Positions 1 to 7,358 of a stretch of DNA of 64,000 nt are shown here, in pieces. The position numbers were made by a program, and so were the translations under genes. Location: contig NZ_CANLSU010000003.1 in the NCBI RefSeq assembly GCF_947493875.1, forward strand, positions 372,001-436,000. Direction: 5' to 3'. The notes beneath the pieces were generated by a model. The model was not told the origin of the DNA. It saw only the letters and a program-made list of their open reading frames with translations, and made no database searches. Origin of the DNA: an uncultured Marinococcus sp. (GTDB lineage Bacteria; Bacillota; Bacilli; Bacillales; Marinococcaceae). Within the stretch, counting starts at the first letter, position 1. Every line of letters starts with the position of its first letter.

Positions 1-129
1 GCGTTTGATTTGCGATGATAATGTCTTCAATGTGTATATTCCCCATACAAGCAACGTTCCTTTCTACTTAGCGTGCGTCCACTTCAACTGTGAATGCCCG
101 GTTAACATGATTAGTGTAAATGCTCGAAA

Positions 130-157
130 GCGGCGGAGAATGTCTCCGCCGCCTTTT
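130..157 (+). terminator. Rho-independent terminator of a gene left of the window
   Basis: A 10-bp perfect stem (130-139 with 143-152) has a three-base loop and is followed by CTTTT. No supported gene lies between 1 and 332; this hairpin probably ends a transcript that begins outside the window. The stem is symmetric, so direction is not certain. The rest of 1-332 holds only the promoter listed next. Confidence 0.7.
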
Positions 158-260
158 GATCCCGTTCAAACCCCTACTATTATAACATGAATATGCACAC
201 TGAAAAGCCGTCCGTTTTCCTGCTTTATGCGAAGGGTACATAAATGTTAATACCGGCAGT

Positions 261-289
261 TCTTTACCCGCCCCAATCTTTGGTATAAT
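261..289 (+). promoter_or_regulatory. SigA-type promoter with extended -10 for the phasin-like gene
   Basis: TATAAT at 284-289 is preceded by TGG, giving an extended -10 element. The -35 region is weak (TCTTTA at 261-266 with a 17-bp spacer). A strong ribosome-binding site (AAAGGGGGAT, 318-327) and the ATG at 333 follow. It would drive the phasin-like gene and the kinase gene downstream. Confidence 0.6.
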
Positions 290-332
290 GTTAATAGTAC
301 ACTTTTTCACAAAACATAAAGGGGGATTTTTC

Positions 333-641
333 ATGAACGACATGCTGAAAAAAGGATTTTTTCTGGGACTTGGAGCCGCTTCATATGGGCGGGAAAAGGT
401 ACAGACATATCTCGATGACCTCGTAACCAAGGGAAAGATCACACCCAGGGAAGCTGACGAGTGGAAAGAGGAAATGATTCAACGGGGTTCGGCTCAAAGC
501 GACTCCTGGAACAGCCAGGCGAAAAACTCCTTCGAAAATCGGATGGAAAGCATGGGCATCGCCACCAAGCGTGATATTGACCGTCTCGAACAAAAGCTCG
601 ATGCCATTGAAAAGGCGATGCACAAACCAGAGGACGAATAA
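333..641 (+). CDS. Phasin-like coiled-coil protein (102 aa)
   Basis: Small, highly charged protein with no signal peptide or membrane segment. Residues 1-20 are mildly hydrophobic; a region around 25-50 resembles the short phasin / polyhydroxyalkanoate-regulator family, and residues 70-102 form a heptad-like helix with alternating Leu/Ile and charged residues, suitable for a coiled coil. The ATG at 333 is chosen over an upstream in-frame ATG at 288 because AAAGGGGGAT sits directly before it, while the upstream codon overlaps the promoter -10. It is followed 32 bp later by the AarF-type kinase gene, an arrangement I associate with Firmicutes AarF loci. The link to polymer granules is a family name only; a structural or membrane-associated helper role for the kinase is equally possible. 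Confidence 0.6.
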   Translation: MNDMLKKGFFLGLGAASYGREKVQTYLDDLVTKGKITPREADEWKEEMIQRGSAQSDSWNSQAKNSFENRMESMGIATKRDIDRLEQKLDAIEKAMHKPEDE

Positions 642-673
642 CCGCCAATTTTAATTAAAGGAAGGAACGCTTC

Positions 674-2350
674 ATGGCTATAACAAAAAGTATCCGGCAC
701 GCAAATCGATACAGAAAGATTGCTACTACGCTTGCGAAACACGGCTTCGGATATATTTTGCAGGAAGTGGGACTTTTTCATATTCTTTCTCTTCCCAAGC
801 GCATCATGTCGGATCCCAATGACTGGAACACGCAGTCGATCGGGGTCCGTCTTCGGCTTGTTGTGGAGGAGCTTGGCCCTGCGTTCATCAAACTCGGCCA
901 GCTTGTAAGCACCCGCAGGGATATTTTCCCTCCGTCCATTGTGGATGAACTTGCAAAGCTGCAGGATCACGTTCCCCCGTTTCCATACGAAACGGCCAAA
1001 TCGGTGATCGAGCATGACCTTCATGAACCCCTTGGCAATATTTATTCCTATTTTGATGAAACTCCCATCGCCGCGGCTTCCATCGGCCAGGTACATAAAG
1101 CGGTTCTCCATGACGGCCGGGATGTTGTTGTAAAGATCAGCCGGCCGCATATTAAAGAAATTATCGAACAGGACATCGATATTCTGCGGGATCTGGCCCG
1201 GCTTCTCACCCAGCGGTTTCAATGGGCCCGGTTCTATCAGCTTCAGGATGTTGTAGAGGAGTATGTATCTGCTATACGGGATGAATTTGATTACTTTACT
1301 GAAGCCCGAAATGTGGAAAAAATGTCCCGGACCCTTCAGCATTTTGATTCTGTCCAGGTGCCTGAAGTGTATGAAGCCTGGTCGTCACGCCGCGTTCTGA
1401 CCATTGAATATATCGATGGCTATAAGCTTTCCGAGCTTAATTACTCCACTGCCGAGTTTGATAAAAAGAAGCTTGCTCACCATCTGGTGGATTCCTTTTT
1501 ACACCAGGTGCTTCGCACCGGCTTCTTTCACAGCGACCCTCATCCCGGGAATCTGCTTTTTAAAGAGGGAAACGTGGTCGCCTACATTGACTTCGGCCAG
1601 GTCGGCCGCTTGAGCAAAAGCATGCGCAGGCAGTTCATTAACTATGTTATCGCCATGACAAGGCGAAACACCCGGGACGTAGCGGCAGCTATCTATGAAA
1701 TGGCCGATTTTCCGGAAGATATGGATACAGAAATTTTTGAAGAAGATGTGGAATACCTTCTGTCCAAATATTACGACACGCCGTTTAAAGATATTGAAAT
1801 CGGTGCAGCCATCAATGATGTATTTTCCACCTCCCACCGGTACGGCATCAGCATCCATAAAGAGTTTACGATGCTTGCTAAAGCCATTATTACCATTGAA
1901 TCCATTGCCACCGATCTCGACCCGGACTTAAGCATCGTCGAAATTGCCGAGCCCTACGGCAGGATGCTCGTTAAAGAACGCCTGAACCCGCGCGACCGGA
2001 TCGAGGACGTTTTCCGCGAAGGTAAAGAACAGTTTGGCTACCTGCGTGAGCTGCCGAAGGAGATTCGTTCCGCCCTGAAAAAAATCAATGATGATGAACT
2101 GGGCGTCGATATACGCATGCCCCGCATTAATATTTTAATGAACAAGCTTGACCGTATTGGCAACCGCCTAAGCTTCAGTGTCATACTTCTCGCCTTCAGC
2201 ATCGTAATGGTCGGCTTGATTGTCGGATCCACATTCGGGGATACCAATTCGATTCTCGTCCGGCTCCCTGTCATTGAAATCAGCTTTATTGTGGCGTTCT
2301 TTCTCTTCATCTGGCTCCTGTATGCGATTTTCCGCTCCGGACGGTTTTGA
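674..2350 (+). CDS. AarF/UbiB (ABC1/ADCK) family atypical kinase, membrane-anchored
   Basis: 558-residue member of the ABC1/UbiB family, whose members are ATP-binding proteins linked to quinone or lipid biology. The diagnostic KxGQ motif is K73-L-G-Q76 and the Ala-rich loop replacing the usual P-loop is at 133-136 (AAAS), followed by the invariant-type Lys at 154. HSDPHPGN supplies the catalytic loop and YIDFGQ the metal-binding Asp. Two hydrophobic helices at about 505-530 and 533-555 form a C-terminal membrane anchor. The ribosome-binding site is AAAGGAAGGAACG before the ATG at 674. It appears co-transcribed with the phasin-like gene upstream and ends at a strong terminator. Menaquinone genes are elsewhere in the window, but no direct link can be seen here. 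Confidence 0.9.
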   Translation: MAITKSIRHANRYRKIATTLAKHGFGYILQEVGLFHILSLPKRIMSDPNDWNTQSIGVRLRLVVEELGPAFIKLGQLVSTRRDIFPPSIVDELAKLQDHVPPFPYETAKSVIEHDLHEPLGNIYSYFDETPIAAASIGQVHKAVLHDGRDVVVKISRPHIKEIIEQDIDILRDLARLLTQRFQWARFYQLQDVVEEYVSAIRDEFDYFTEARNVEKMSRTLQHFDSVQVPEVYEAWSSRRVLTIEYIDGYKLSELNYSTAEFDKKKLAHHLVDSFLHQVLRTGFFHSDPHPGNLLFKEGNVVAYIDFGQVGRLSKSMRRQFINYVIAMTRRNTRDVAAAIYEMADFPEDMDTEIFEEDVEYLLSKYYDTPFKDIEIGAAINDVFSTSHRYGISIHKEFTMLAKAIITIESIATDLDPDLSIVEIAEPYGRMLVKERLNPRDRIEDVFREGKEQFGYLRELPKEIRSALKKINDDELGVDIRMPRINILMNKLDRIGNRLSFSVILLAFSIVMVGLIVGSTFGDTNSILVRLPVIEISFIVAFFLFIWLLYAIFRSGRF

Positions 2351-2366
2351 CCGCCTATACAAAGCA

Positions 2367-2394
2367 AAGCTGCCGGCAGAAGCCGGCAGCTTTT
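2367..2394. terminator. Bidirectional terminator between converging genes
   Basis: A 9-bp GC-rich stem (2369-2377 with 2382-2390) with an AGAA loop is flanked by AA and TTTT, so it can act for the kinase gene on the plus strand and for the sulfurtransferase gene on the minus strand. Confidence 0.8.
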
Positions 2395-2404
2395 GTATAT
2401 CCTT

Positions 2405-3247
2405 TTACAGCCTGTTTGGCTCTTTTTCGATCGGAAGGTCCGGATAGGAAATCCAGTCGCTCCAGCTTCCGTTATAAAGTCGCACCTGCTCAATTCCGGC
2501 TTCTCTCATGCCGAGCACATTGACACAGGCCGTAATACCGGATCCGCAGTAAGAAATAACTTCATCAAAACCCTCGAGCTCCTGAAAATGGTCACGCAGT
2601 TCACTCTGCGATTTCCATGTGCCGTCTTCGCGGAGCACATCCTTCCAGAAATAATGATAGGCACCAGGGATATGGCCGGAAACAGCGTCCACTTCCTCAT
2701 TTTCCCCAGCGTAGCGCTCGTAGCTTCTTGCATCCACCAGCGCTGCATGTTCATTACGCAGCTGCTGCTTTACTTCTTCCAGGTGAACCAGCTGATTCGG
2801 CTCGCGGTCGATGATCATCTGCTTCATGAGCGGGGTCGGAATCTCCTCTGTTGTCGGAAATCCTTCCTCCACCCAATGGGAATAAGAACGGTCGAGGACG
2901 TATGTATTCGTATGACCCGCATACTGCATCAGCCACCAAAAGCGGGCAGCACCCATACCTCCCTGATCGTCATAAGCTACGACGGTCGTCTGCATGTCTA
3001 TGCCCCGTTCCGAGAGAACCTGAGCGAAAAAGTCCATATCCGGCAGCGGATGACGTCCCCCGTGGGTCCCGGCCTGGGCGGATAAATGCTTTTCCACATC
3101 GATAAAGACAGCACCTGGAATATGATCCTTAACATACGCTTTATGCCCAGCTGCTGCGTCTTTTAGTTCAAACCGGCAGTCCACCACCCGGACATGTTCA
3201 TCGCGGCGGTGGTCATTCAGCCATTCAGAAGAAATTAGAAAGCTCAA
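2405..3247 (-). CDS. Sulfurtransferase with two rhodanese domains
   Basis: 280-residue tandem rhodanese protein, the size of thiosulfate or 3-mercaptopyruvate sulfurtransferases. The N-terminal domain (about 1-140) is the inactive structural copy. The C-terminal domain holds the active-site loop with Cys234 in the CGSGITA motif, which fits the mercaptopyruvate/thiosulfate group; the choice between donors cannot be made by eye. It would transfer sulfane sulfur to cyanide or thiols in the cytoplasm. The start is a TTG at 3247, preceded by AAAGGGGAGAG at good spacing; no better ATG lies nearby. It is 15 bp downstream of yppE on the same strand and is likely co-transcribed with it. Confidence 0.88.
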   Translation of the reverse strand: MSFLISSEWLNDHRRDEHVRVVDCRFELKDAAAGHKAYVKDHIPGAVFIDVEKHLSAQAGTHGGRHPLPDMDFFAQVLSERGIDMQTTVVAYDDQGGMGAARFWWLMQYAGHTNTYVLDRSYSHWVEEGFPTTEEIPTPLMKQMIIDREPNQLVHLEEVKQQLRNEHAALVDARSYERYAGENEEVDAVSGHIPGAYHYFWKDVLREDGTWKSQSELRDHFQELEGFDEVISYCGSGITACVNVLGMREAGIEQVRLYNGSWSDWISYPDLPIEKEPNRL

Positions 3248-3262
3248 CTTACTCTCCCCTTT

Positions 3263-3622
3263 CTAGGATTCCTGTGTTAACTGTGTTTGAATGCTATTTA
3301 GAATAAACTCCACGGCCTGCAGCGTTTCCTTGAATTGTTTTTCTTTCGTTGTCCGCTGGTAAGCCTGAAGAGAGGCATTCATGATGTTATCATATGTGTC
3401 TTCCATCTGGGATTCGTGCAGGTACGGGTAGCTTGTTGTCTGCACCCAGGCAGAAGCTTCCTCTTTCCATACATCTGCTTCCCCTTTTACCTTGTCGACA
3501 AACGGTTTCACTTCCTCATAAAAATCCGGGCGGTCGTCCCGCTCCTGTACTTCATAAAAAATCTGCTCTGCTTCATCCATGCGCCGTTTCATCTGGTCAC
3601 AGCTTTCGAAAAGCCCGGGCAT
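3263..3622 (-). CDS. yppE: YppE family protein (DUF1798)
   Basis: 119-residue helical cytoplasmic protein. The N-terminal FESCDQM region, the central Tyr-Glu-Glu-Val-Lys-Pro-Phe block and the C-terminal helix match the B. subtilis YppE family, which folds as a helical bundle and has no known function. Position agrees: in B. subtilis yppE also lies beside recU. AGAGGGGG precedes the ATG. The sulfurtransferase gene follows closely and the RemA-like gene precedes it. Confidence 0.75.
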   Translation of the reverse strand: MPGLFESCDQMKRRMDEAEQIFYEVQERDDRPDFYEEVKPFVDKVKGEADVWKEEASAWVQTTSYPYLHESQMEDTYDNIMNASLQAYQRTTKEKQFKETLQAVEFILNSIQTQLTQES

Positions 3623-3677
3623 CGAAAAACCCCCTCTGATACAAAGAACGCTTCCCTTTAAAGGAAAGCGAATATTT

Positions 3678-3944
3678 TTAGGATGTGCTTTCTTCCTGAT
3701 CCTGCTGGTTGCTTACCCGCTGGGCTACTGTTTCCGGCTGAATGGCCGACAGAAGCACGTGATCACTGTCCGACAGGATGATGCTTCTTGTTTTCCGTCC
3801 ATTAGTCACGTCGATGAGCATCTTTCTTTCACGTGCCTCCTGGATCAAACGTTTTGTCGGGGCAGAATCAGAGCTCACAATTGAAATTACCCGTTCTGCC
3901 ATCACCATATTGCCAAAACCAATATTAATCGGTGTATCGCTCAT
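3678..3944 (-). CDS. RemA paralogue (DUF370 / extracellular-matrix regulator family)
   Basis: 88-residue protein clearly related to RemA, the DNA-binding activator of biofilm-matrix and osmoprotection genes in B. subtilis. The family signatures [32 protein letters not shown] and QPETVAQR are all present. Arg18 and Arg50 occupy the positions of RemA arginines implicated in DNA contact, but the second Arg of the RemA 'GRRTR' motif is Lys (GRKTR at 49-53). The tail carries extra acidic residues. The main remA gene of Bacilli normally sits beside gmk/rpoZ; here the gene lies between yppE and recU, so this is probably an additional copy. It may oligomerise with, or compete with, the canonical RemA (inference). 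Confidence 0.8.
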   Translation of the reverse strand: MSDTPINIGFGNMVMAERVISIVSSDSAPTKRLIQEARERKMLIDVTNGRKTRSIILSDSDHVLLSAIQPETVAQRVSNQQDQEESTS

Positions 3945-4090
3945 GCTATCCCCTTCCTTTCTCGTTCTTTTCTATCCTAACACGAATAACCGAGGCTTTG
4001 TCTATCATTCTAAGCACGGCGTACGTAATATCCGGCTGAAATTGTGGTAAAATAGCAGCAGGCAGTAAATTCTAGCAAAGGAAGATTCTC

Positions 4091-4693
4091 ATGGCTTACC
4101 GCTACCCAAACGGAAAAGTATACCGTCCGAAAAAAAATGCTTCCTCCCGTCAGGGCCCGCCGGCGGAAAAAAGCTTCGCCAACCGCGGCATGACGCTTGA
4201 AGAAGACATTAATGAGTCCAATGAATATTATATCGCACGCGACATCGGCATCATACATAAAAAACCGACACCTGTTCAGATAGTCGATGTTCATTATCCG
4301 AAACGGAGCGCCGCGCGCATCACCGAAGCATATTTTAAACAGGCCTCCACCACAGACTATAACGGTGTATTTGCCGGCCGCTACATTGATTTTGAAGCAA
4401 AGGAAACGCGCAACAAAACAGCCTTTCCCCTGCAGAACTTTCATGACCACCAGGCAGATCATATGCACAAGGTCCAAAAGCAGGACGGCATCGCATTTGT
4501 GCTTCTTCGTTTTGCCGCACACGGGGAGACCTATTTATATGACGCTTCCCGGTTTCTTCACTGGTATTACGGACAGACAAAACGAAAATCCATTCCCTAT
4601 CAGGAAATCCAGACGCACGGTCATTCAATTCCGCTCGGTCTTCACCCGAGACTGGACTACTTAAAAACCGTGAAGGACGTTTATTTTCATTGA
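4091..4693 (+). CDS. recU: Holliday junction resolvase RecU
   Basis: 200-residue RecU, the Gram-positive resolvase that cleaves four-way junctions during recombination and modulates RecA. The restriction-endonuclease-like active site is visible as Asp89 (TDYNG), Asp100, Glu102 and Lys104 (IDFEAKE). A disordered basic N-terminus (1-30) precedes the core, as in the family. The start is the ATG at 4091 with AAAGGAAG at 4078-4085. A candidate extended -10 (TGGTAAAAT) lies at 4045-4053, between this gene and the divergent RemA-like gene. recU is followed directly by ponA, the conserved Bacilli arrangement. Confidence 0.95.
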   Translation: MAYRYPNGKVYRPKKNASSRQGPPAEKSFANRGMTLEEDINESNEYYIARDIGIIHKKPTPVQIVDVHYPKRSAARITEAYFKQASTTDYNGVFAGRYIDFEAKETRNKTAFPLQNFHDHQADHMHKVQKQDGIAFVLLRFAAHGETYLYDASRFLHWYYGQTKRKSIPYQEIQTHGHSIPLGLHPRLDYLKTVKDVYFH

Positions 4694-4780
4694 ATACGCC
4701 TGTAACAAAACAAAAAATTGAACGTCTAATGCCTGGGCACACAGAACCAGATGCTATGCACAACGAAAGGACGAACGTCA

Positions 4781-7321
4781 ATGAGTGACAATTACCGGTC
4801 CCGCCAGGAAAAGCGCACGGCCGACCAGAAAAACCCTAAAAAGAAGCAGAAGAAAAACCGCAAACGACCGCTTTGGCAGACGTTCATTATATGGGCCCTT
4901 TCGCTCATGCTTGTCTTCATGACTGCCGGTGTCATCATTGTCGCCTATATGATCAATCAGGCCCCTGAATTAGATGCGGAAGCGATAGTATTATCAGAAG
5001 CGGCTACTGTATATGACCAGAACGACGAAGAGATTGCCCAGCTGCAAAACAGCAGTAACCGGGAACTAGCCGATATAGAAGAAATGCCTGACTATGCGAA
5101 GGAAGCATTTATAGCTGTGGAGGACGAACGTTTTTACAGCCACTTCGGCATCGACGTTCAGCGGATTTTTGGCGCGTTATGGGCAAACGTGACTGACGGC
5201 TTCGGATCCCAGGGGGCAAGCACAATTACCCAGCAGGTTGTGAAAAATGCGTTTCTTTCCCCTGATAAAAACATATCGCGTAAAGTCCAGGAACAGTATT
5301 TGGCCATTAAGCTTGAACAGCAGTACAGTAAGGATGAAATTCTTGAAATGTACGTTAACCTGATCTATTTCAATCAGGGTGCCTATGGCATCACCCAGGC
5401 CGGACAAACCTATTTTGGAAAAGAGGATCCAGGCGAGCTCACGATCGCAGACGCTGCTCTGCTCGCGGCCATCCCGCGCCGGCCTTCGTATTATGACCCG
5501 GTTCAAAATCCGGAAAACGCCGAGGATCGCAGAAATCAGATTATTTCCATGATGAATGAACAAGGATATATTACGGATGAAGAAGCCGAAGAGGCTTCCA
5601 GCACTCCGGTGGATGAGCAGCTTAACTACCAGCCGCCGGAAAACGAAGTTGCCTATGATTCATTCATGTCATACGTGCAAAACGAGCTCGAAGACTTTGA
5701 CGGCATTGAGGCCTCAGACATATATACAGCCGGGCTGAAGGTCTACACGACGCTTGACACCGAAGCTCAGGACCAGGCGGAGGAACTCATTCAAAGTTCA
5801 GATGCGCTCGACAGCTTTCCAGACAATGAACAGTTTCAGATCGGTTTTACACTGCTTGATACCCAGACCGGAGCAGTGAAAGCCATTGTCGGCAACCGCC
5901 AGAGCCCTGATACGGCAATGAGCTATAATTTCGCTACCGATCCTAATCAGCCTGGGTCGACCATTAAGCCCGTCCTGGATTACGGGCCGGCCATTGAAAA
6001 CATGCAGTGGTCCACGTACCATCAGATCGAAGATGAAGAATACCAGTACCCGGACACAGACACCGATGTGCGAAACTATACCCGGAACTACCGGGGCAGC
6101 GTCAGCATGCGTGAAGCGCTGACGGATTCCCTGAACGTCCCTGCAGTAAAAACGCTTGAGGAAGTCGGCCTTGGTAATGCCAGATCGTTTGCAAACGGTC
6201 TTGGCCTTGGCCTTGAGGACGTCTACTATGGTTCAGCTCTCGGCGGGCTTGAGCAGGGGGTTTCCTCTGAGCAGATGGCCGGGGCCTACGCCGCTTTCGG
6301 AAACGAAGGGGTTTATAACGATCCTCACTCCATCCGGCGGATTGAGTTCCCGGACGGACGAACGATTGACTTTGAACCAGAGCAGGAGCAGGCAATGGAA
6401 GACTATACGGCCTATATGATCACGGATATGCTTAAAGACGTCGTCTCCGATGGTACCGGCACCGGTGCCCAGATTGACGGCCTTCCGCTCGCCGGCAAAA
6501 CCGGAACCACCAATTTCACCGAGGACGAAATGAGTACGCTGAATATTCCCGACGGAGGCGTTCCGGATGTATGGTTCAACGGCTACACTACGAACTACAC
6601 GGCTTCGGTCTGGGCCGGCTTCGAAACCCGGTCGGAAAATAATTATCTTGTAGACGGGCAGACTGATGCTGCCAAGGATGTTTTCCGCCAAATCATGCAG
6701 CAGGTCAGCAGCGGCATCGACACTCCCGACTTTGAACAGCCGGAGTCTGTAGTATCAGTGCGGCTCAATGAAGAGACTGGGGAGCGCGCTACGTCAAACA
6801 CCTCTGACGCTGACACCATTACTGAACTGTTTGTAGAAGGCGAGGTGGACGCCCAGGTCGCTGAACCATCCTCTGATAACGGCTCGGATAACAGCGGGGA
6901 TTCAGAAAGCGGCGAGCCTGCCGGTGACAGCGGTTCTGAGGAAACAAACGACTCTCAGAATGAGCCTGAACCTGCAGAGGAGCCTGCGGAAGAAACTGGG
7001 GAAAATGAAGAAAATACAGAAGATACACCGGAAGAGACTACAGAGCCAGACCAGGAAGAAAATGGCGAAACTGAACAGTCTCCGGCAGATGAAGATTCAG
7101 GTGCCTCCGAAGAAGGCCGCGAAGAAGAAACAGACACGAGCGGTGAGGAGCCTGCAGAATCCGAGCCGGACTCCGGCGGCGAAAGCGACACCGGTGAAAA
7201 TACCGAAGACGAAAGCTCTGGGGACACAGAGCCGGAAACAGATACCTCTGGTGAAGAAGAGCCTGCTGAAACCGAAGACAGCCCTTCTGAACCCGAACAG
7301 GAATCAGGAACTAACGAATAA
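4781..7321 (+). CDS. ponA: Class A penicillin-binding protein PBP1 with very acidic C-terminal tail
   Basis: 846-residue bifunctional peptidoglycan synthase. A Lys-rich cytoplasmic N-terminus precedes a membrane anchor (about 33-58). The GT51 glycosyltransferase domain follows, with catalytic Glu in EDERFYSHFGID (115-126) and the GASTITQQ motif near 155. The transpeptidase domain has its active serine in STIK (about 393), an SLN motif (TDSLNVP) and KTGTT near 571. From about residue 686 to the end is a low-complexity tail of Glu, Asp, Ser, Gly, Pro and Thr with a single basic residue. B. subtilis PonA also has a disordered tail, but of different composition. The ATG at 4781 is chosen for its AAAGGA; an upstream ATG at 4751 lacks one. 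Co-transcribed with recU. Confidence 0.95.
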   Translation: MSDNYRSRQEKRTADQKNPKKKQKKNRKRPLWQTFIIWALSLMLVFMTAGVIIVAYMINQAPELDAEAIVLSEAATVYDQNDEEIAQLQNSSNRELADIEEMPDYAKEAFIAVEDERFYSHFGIDVQRIFGALWANVTDGFGSQGASTITQQVVKNAFLSPDKNISRKVQEQYLAIKLEQQYSKDEILEMYVNLIYFNQGAYGITQAGQTYFGKEDPGELTIADAALLAAIPRRPSYYDPVQNPENAEDRRNQIISMMNEQGYITDEEAEEASSTPVDEQLNYQPPENEVAYDSFMSYVQNELEDFDGIEASDIYTAGLKVYTTLDTEAQDQAEELIQSSDALDSFPDNEQFQIGFTLLDTQTGAVKAIVGNRQSPDTAMSYNFATDPNQPGSTIKPVLDYGPAIENMQWSTYHQIEDEEYQYPDTDTDVRNYTRNYRGSVSMREALTDSLNVPAVKTLEEVGLGNARSFANGLGLGLEDVYYGSALGGLEQGVSSEQMAGAYAAFGNEGVYNDPHSIRRIEFPDGRTIDFEPEQEQAMEDYTAYMITDMLKDVVSDGTGTGAQIDGLPLAGKTGTTNFTEDEMSTLNIPDGGVPDVWFNGYTTNYTASVWAGFETRSENNYLVDGQTDAAKDVFRQIMQQVSSGIDTPDFEQPESVVSVRLNEETGERATSNTSDADTITELFVEGEVDAQVAEPSSDNGSDNSGDSESGEPAGDSGSEETNDSQNEPEPAEEPAEETGENEENTEDTPEETTEPDQEENGETEQSPADEDSGASEEGREEETDTSGEEPAESEPDSGGESDTGENTEDESSGDTEPETDTSGEEEPAETEDSPSEPEQESGTNE

Positions 7322-7322
7322 C

Positions 7323-7357
7323 AAAAACCGCACTGCCCCAAAAGGCGTGCGGTTTTT
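7323..7357. terminator. Strong bidirectional terminator between ponA and dynA
   Basis: A perfect 11-bp stem (7323-7333 with 7347-7357) is A-rich at its 5' end and T-rich at its 3' end, so it terminates both converging transcripts. It lies between the ponA stop (7321) and the dynA stop (7359). Confidence 0.9.
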
Positions 7358-7358
7358 G

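Noticed and set aside
5-190. 61-codon plus-strand open frame at the left edge
   Set aside because: Runs through a terminator hairpin and has no ribosome-binding site.
494-1342. 282-codon minus-strand open frame inside the phasin/AarF region
   Set aside because: Antisense to a clear kinase gene; protein composition is not protein-like and shows no motif.
2393-3085. 230-codon plus-strand open frame
   Set aside because: Antisense shadow of the sulfurtransferase gene, which has intact motifs on the minus strand.
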